From Numida meleagris (lineage: Eukaryota; Chordata; Aves; Galliformes; Numididae): a stretch of 64,000 bases of DNA. The stretch spans positions 5,252,296-5,316,295 of the forward strand of contig NC_034424.1 in NCBI RefSeq assembly GCF_002078875.1. Reading direction: 5' to 3'. The notes below the pieces were generated by a model, which did not search any database, had not been told where the DNA came from, and was given only the letters and a program-made list of their open reading frames with translations. Positions 61,119 through 64,000 of this stretch are shown in pieces. Made by a program: the position numbers and the translations under genes. Position 1 is the first letter of the stretch. Every line of letters begins with the position of its first letter.

Positions 61119-63019
61119 GTTGGGGAGCTCGGAAATAGGGGCTGTGGGGAGCAAGTGGCCACTCCTCGCAGAGCTCTCCCATTCATGTCAATGTCCGCTT
61201 CCGTGCTGCAGAACCTGGGGAAACGGGGTAAAAAAGCAGAGGTCCACAGGTGCAAAAGCTGCACCCTGGAGTGGGGAAGCCACTGCCTCAGTGTGAGATT
61301 ACAATAGAAATTAATTAATTAATTAGTTAAACTGGGAGAAGACTCGTGGACCAAATGGGGGTGAGCAGAGCAAGCCCTGGGCTCGGCCCATCCTCGCAGA
61401 GAGCTGTTTGCTTCCCCCCAGCTGGGGACAATTTAGACCAGGGCTGATGGGGGCTAACTTCATTGATGGACCCTTGCAGGTGTGGGGCTGCTCCCTCTGC
61501 TCCCTCGGTCCAATCACAGGGGGCAGAAGGGAGATAAGAGAGGGTTTGGGGGTTTGGCTGCTTTCCTCTTTTCTCTTCTCATGTCCCTCCAGGAGGGACT
61601 GGGATGAACCAAGCAGCGGAGCCACTGCCTGGAGAGCACAGGTGAGCGGGTGTGCTGGGCTCTGAGCTCTGCTTTGGGAGGGAGCAGCCAAGTTTCCTCA
61701 CTTTTGTGTTCGTGAGGTGGTGGCTCGTTGTTTCAGAGACCCCTGGCTGGGTTTTGCTGGGGGGCTGTGTGTCTGTGCAGTGCCATCATGGCCCTGGAGC
61801 TGTTGCTTTGGGGGGTTTTGCTTCTGTTTTGTGGTGCTGGTGCTTTGTGCTGGCAGCAGCTGCTCCGTGCTCGGGGTGGCTCTGTGCCTTCTGCTCCCGT
61901 GCTGTTTTCTGTTGGATGTGTCGGGTGGTGCCTTTGGTTGCAGCACAGCCCTCATGAGGTTCCCAGGTTGGGGTTCACTTGAGTAGCATCATAACCTGAT
62001 ATTAGCTCCATGAATGGGACATAAGAAGGCCAAATGTGAGCAATTACCACTCAGATGCCAATTACCTGTGCTGGGCCCAAACCCAATGCTCCAAACGCCG
62101 CTCGCAGGAGCGCTCTCTGGGCTGCGCTGCTCAGTGCCCCTGTAGCTCCAGCGCTGTTCCCTGCGCACAGCAGAGCTCAGACATCTGCTCACATGTCAAA
62201 CATCCCCAAATGTGCTCCCGTTCATTCCTATCCGAGCTGGGGCAGTGGGATGGGGGAGGGGGCTGGCTCAAGGGTGCATGGAGCCCATGGGTGTGTAGCG
62301 ATGTCCCCGCGTGCAGATGCTCTCCTGGGCCTGGCAGCGGTTGGGCGCAGCACTCAGTACAACGTGTGACGTTCTAATGAGCCCCCAAACACCACTGCAG
62401 GGTTCTGCGGAGCTGTGGGGCACAGCATGGCCCTGAGCTAAGAGGGGAATGGATGGGGATGCAGAGCACGATACCGGGAGGCAGCATCTCTCTGGGTGAG
62501 GGGTGGCTCATCCCCCCCAAACCGAGGGGCTCAGCGCGGTGACGCAGCCCCAGGCCCTGAGAACGGGATCCTCCTGCAGCTCCGCTCCAGCCCAGCTCCC
62601 TCCCAGAGCCCCAAACCCTCCACGCTCTGTCACAGGGTGCGAGGAGTTGGGATGCCGAAGGGTTTGGGTTGTGTCACACTCTTTGCCCCCAGCCATGGCT
62701 GCGTGGGCAGAGCTGGGGGGGGTCAGTGTAGGCTCCCCCAGACCTTGGGTACCGCACTGCGCTCAGCGTCACCCCAGGGTGCGGGTTACGGGGGGGTGGA
62801 ACTGCTCGGTGCCCAGAGGTGTGGGGGATGCGGCTGTCGGGGTCCAGCCTTCCCGTCACCTCCCTGCCAGCCCCAGCGCTTCTGCCATCATGATTAATTT
62901 ATCAGGTGCTTATGAATATGCAGATGAGGTGCTGGTTTCCAGGCTCTGCTTTCAGGAGAGGCTGTGATGGGCTTTCTGCCGCTGCCGCCTCTTCAGCAGA
63001 GAAATGTCATGTACCGGGG

Positions 63020-63970
63020 CTGTAAATAAATAAATAACGGACGGCGCCGGGGCCGCAGCGGCACCGCGGAGCTCTGAGTTCTGCTCGTTCCTCGCCGTGG
63101 GGGGGGGTTTCTATCCGTGTCCCCGTGGGGTGTGAGCCCCGTGTCCCTCACCCGCCGCTCATCTGTCCCGCGGGGATGGTTTTGTCCGTCCCAGGCTTTG
63201 AAATTTGCGATGGGAACCCCAGAAAGTTCGCTGCGGGAACGGGGCGCGCTCTGCGGGGGACGCTCCGAGAGTGTCCCGCGGGGAACCCCGATGGCCGGAG
63301 ATGGGGAGTGAGGTGGGGGGTGATGGGAGGAGCGTGTGCTCGGTGAGCGCAGCCCCAGCCCCTCTCCGGCTGCGCGGGGGGAAACGCGGGGCTTTGGGCT
63401 TCGCCGTCCCCTGCGCTCACTCGTTGCCATCCGCGGGCAGAACTCCCCGAGGCGCCGGGGCGATGCGTGGGCTGACGGTGCGGGCCGAGGATCCCGGAGG
63501 TCTTTTCCAGCCGTTCAGATCGCACGGTGCCGTGCAGGAGCCCCGGCCCCGCTTCGCCCGTCGCCGGCTCCCAGGGGCAGAGGCCCCTTCCCCTGCCCCG
63601 CACTGGGGTCAGCCCTCCCCCCCCCCGGCGCTGCGGGGCGCGCTGCGGGCACCAGGGGGCGCGGTGGGCGCGGAGCGGGCGGAGATTGGGGCGGGGGGGT
63701 CCGCTCCCGGCGCAGCTCTCAGCGCTCCCAGAGCCTCCTCCGCCCCGTAACCCCAATTCTGGCTGCCCCCCTCCTCTCTCGTCTCCTAGAGAGGGAAAGA
63801 GTGCGGGGTTGGAGGGTCTGCGGGTGCGCGTGTGTCGGTGCGGGGGTTGTTGGGGGGGGGGGTGAGCTGCGAGCGTTTTGCACGGGATTTTTAAAGATAT
63901 TGACGGTGATTCGCGCATCCCGGGGTCAGCGCGGGGGTGGGATGGGAGCGCCCGCTGCTTTCATTCATTT
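63020..63970. promoter_or_regulatory. CpG island, unassigned
   Basis: CpG density is high from about 63040 to the end of the window, with GC boxes and a CTCF-type motif. The base composition resembles a promoter or the GC-rich body of an intronless gene. No open frame on either strand shows recognisable homology. It may belong to a gene beginning beyond position 64000. Confidence 0.6.
63649..63662 (+). promoter_or_regulatory. CTCF-like motif
   Basis: GCACCAGGGGGCGC differs from the strong CTCF core CCACCAGGGGGCGC only at the first base. It sits in the terminal CpG island. Confidence 0.55.
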
Positions 63971-64000
63971 GGTTTGAAGGAGGGTGTCGGGGGGGGGGGG

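Larger units (their letters stand above)
57870..63000. other. Intergenic region downstream of PTPA, no gene recognised
   Basis: Apart from the N gap, one CR1 fragment, a 12-bp minisatellite and a short (TTAA)n tract (61311-61325), I see nothing I can assign. The open frames are short or artefacts of high GC. In mammals the next gene is IER5L on the opposite strand, but its conserved N terminus is not found in this window. Confidence 0.6.

Noticed and set aside
63148..63918. 256-codon - strand frame, with long + strand frames across the same span, considered as IER5L
   Set aside because: Low-complexity Pro/Arg/Gly translation in a CpG island. It lacks the conserved N-terminal domain expected of IER5-family proteins, and several frames are open at once because stops are rare at this GC content.
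1..64000. Bacterial-style systems, CRISPR arrays, phage or integrated virus
   Set aside because: The three multi-exon vertebrate genes, CpG islands and CR1 LINEs account for the recognisable content. No spaced identical repeats, integrases or long terminal repeats were seen.

Overview
This is vertebrate nuclear DNA, almost certainly from a bird and probably a galliform such as chicken. It has long GT-AG introns, CpG-island promoters, and scattered CR1 LINE fragments, several with avian-type 3' ends. The gene order DOLPP1, CRAT, PTPA matches the block I know from human 9q34.11, and from memory chicken chromosome 17 is the syntenic one. Nothing prokaryotic, viral or CRISPR-like was seen.

Three complete protein-coding genes can be read exon by exon, with every splice phase closing. 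DOLPP1 (+ strand, start codon 1728, stop ending 14399, 8 coding exons, 238 aa) is the dolichyl-diphosphate phosphatase of the ER. CRAT (- strand, start codon 33672, stop ending 20376, 14 coding exons, 626 aa) is carnitine O-acetyltransferase, with a mitochondrial-type N terminus and a C-terminal SKL peroxisomal signal. PTPA/PPP2R4 (+ strand, start codon 34119, stop ending 56246, 10 coding exons, 321 aa) is the PP2A phosphatase activator.

Layout: 1-1.2 kb is AT-richer upstream sequence. 1.2-2.3 kb is the DOLPP1 CpG-island promoter, which holds a striking array of ten CCAAT boxes. DOLPP1 and CRAT converge tail to tail around 17.2-17.5 kb. CRAT and PTPA diverge from a shared CpG-island promoter, with start codons 446 bp apart. 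From about 57.9 kb to the end there is no recognisable coding gene. That stretch holds a 363-bp assembly gap (N), a CR1 fragment, a 12-bp minisatellite and a very GC-rich island at 63.0-64.0 kb with a strong CTCF-like motif.

The three genes are housekeeping genes in separate pathways: dolichol recycling for N-glycosylation, acetyl-CoA/carnitine buffering, and PP2A biogenesis. They do not form an operon-like system. The most unusual signals are non-coding: the ten-fold CCAAT array with roughly 33-bp spacing before DOLPP1, and a near-perfect pre-miRNA-like hairpin in the last PTPA intron (53774-53838).
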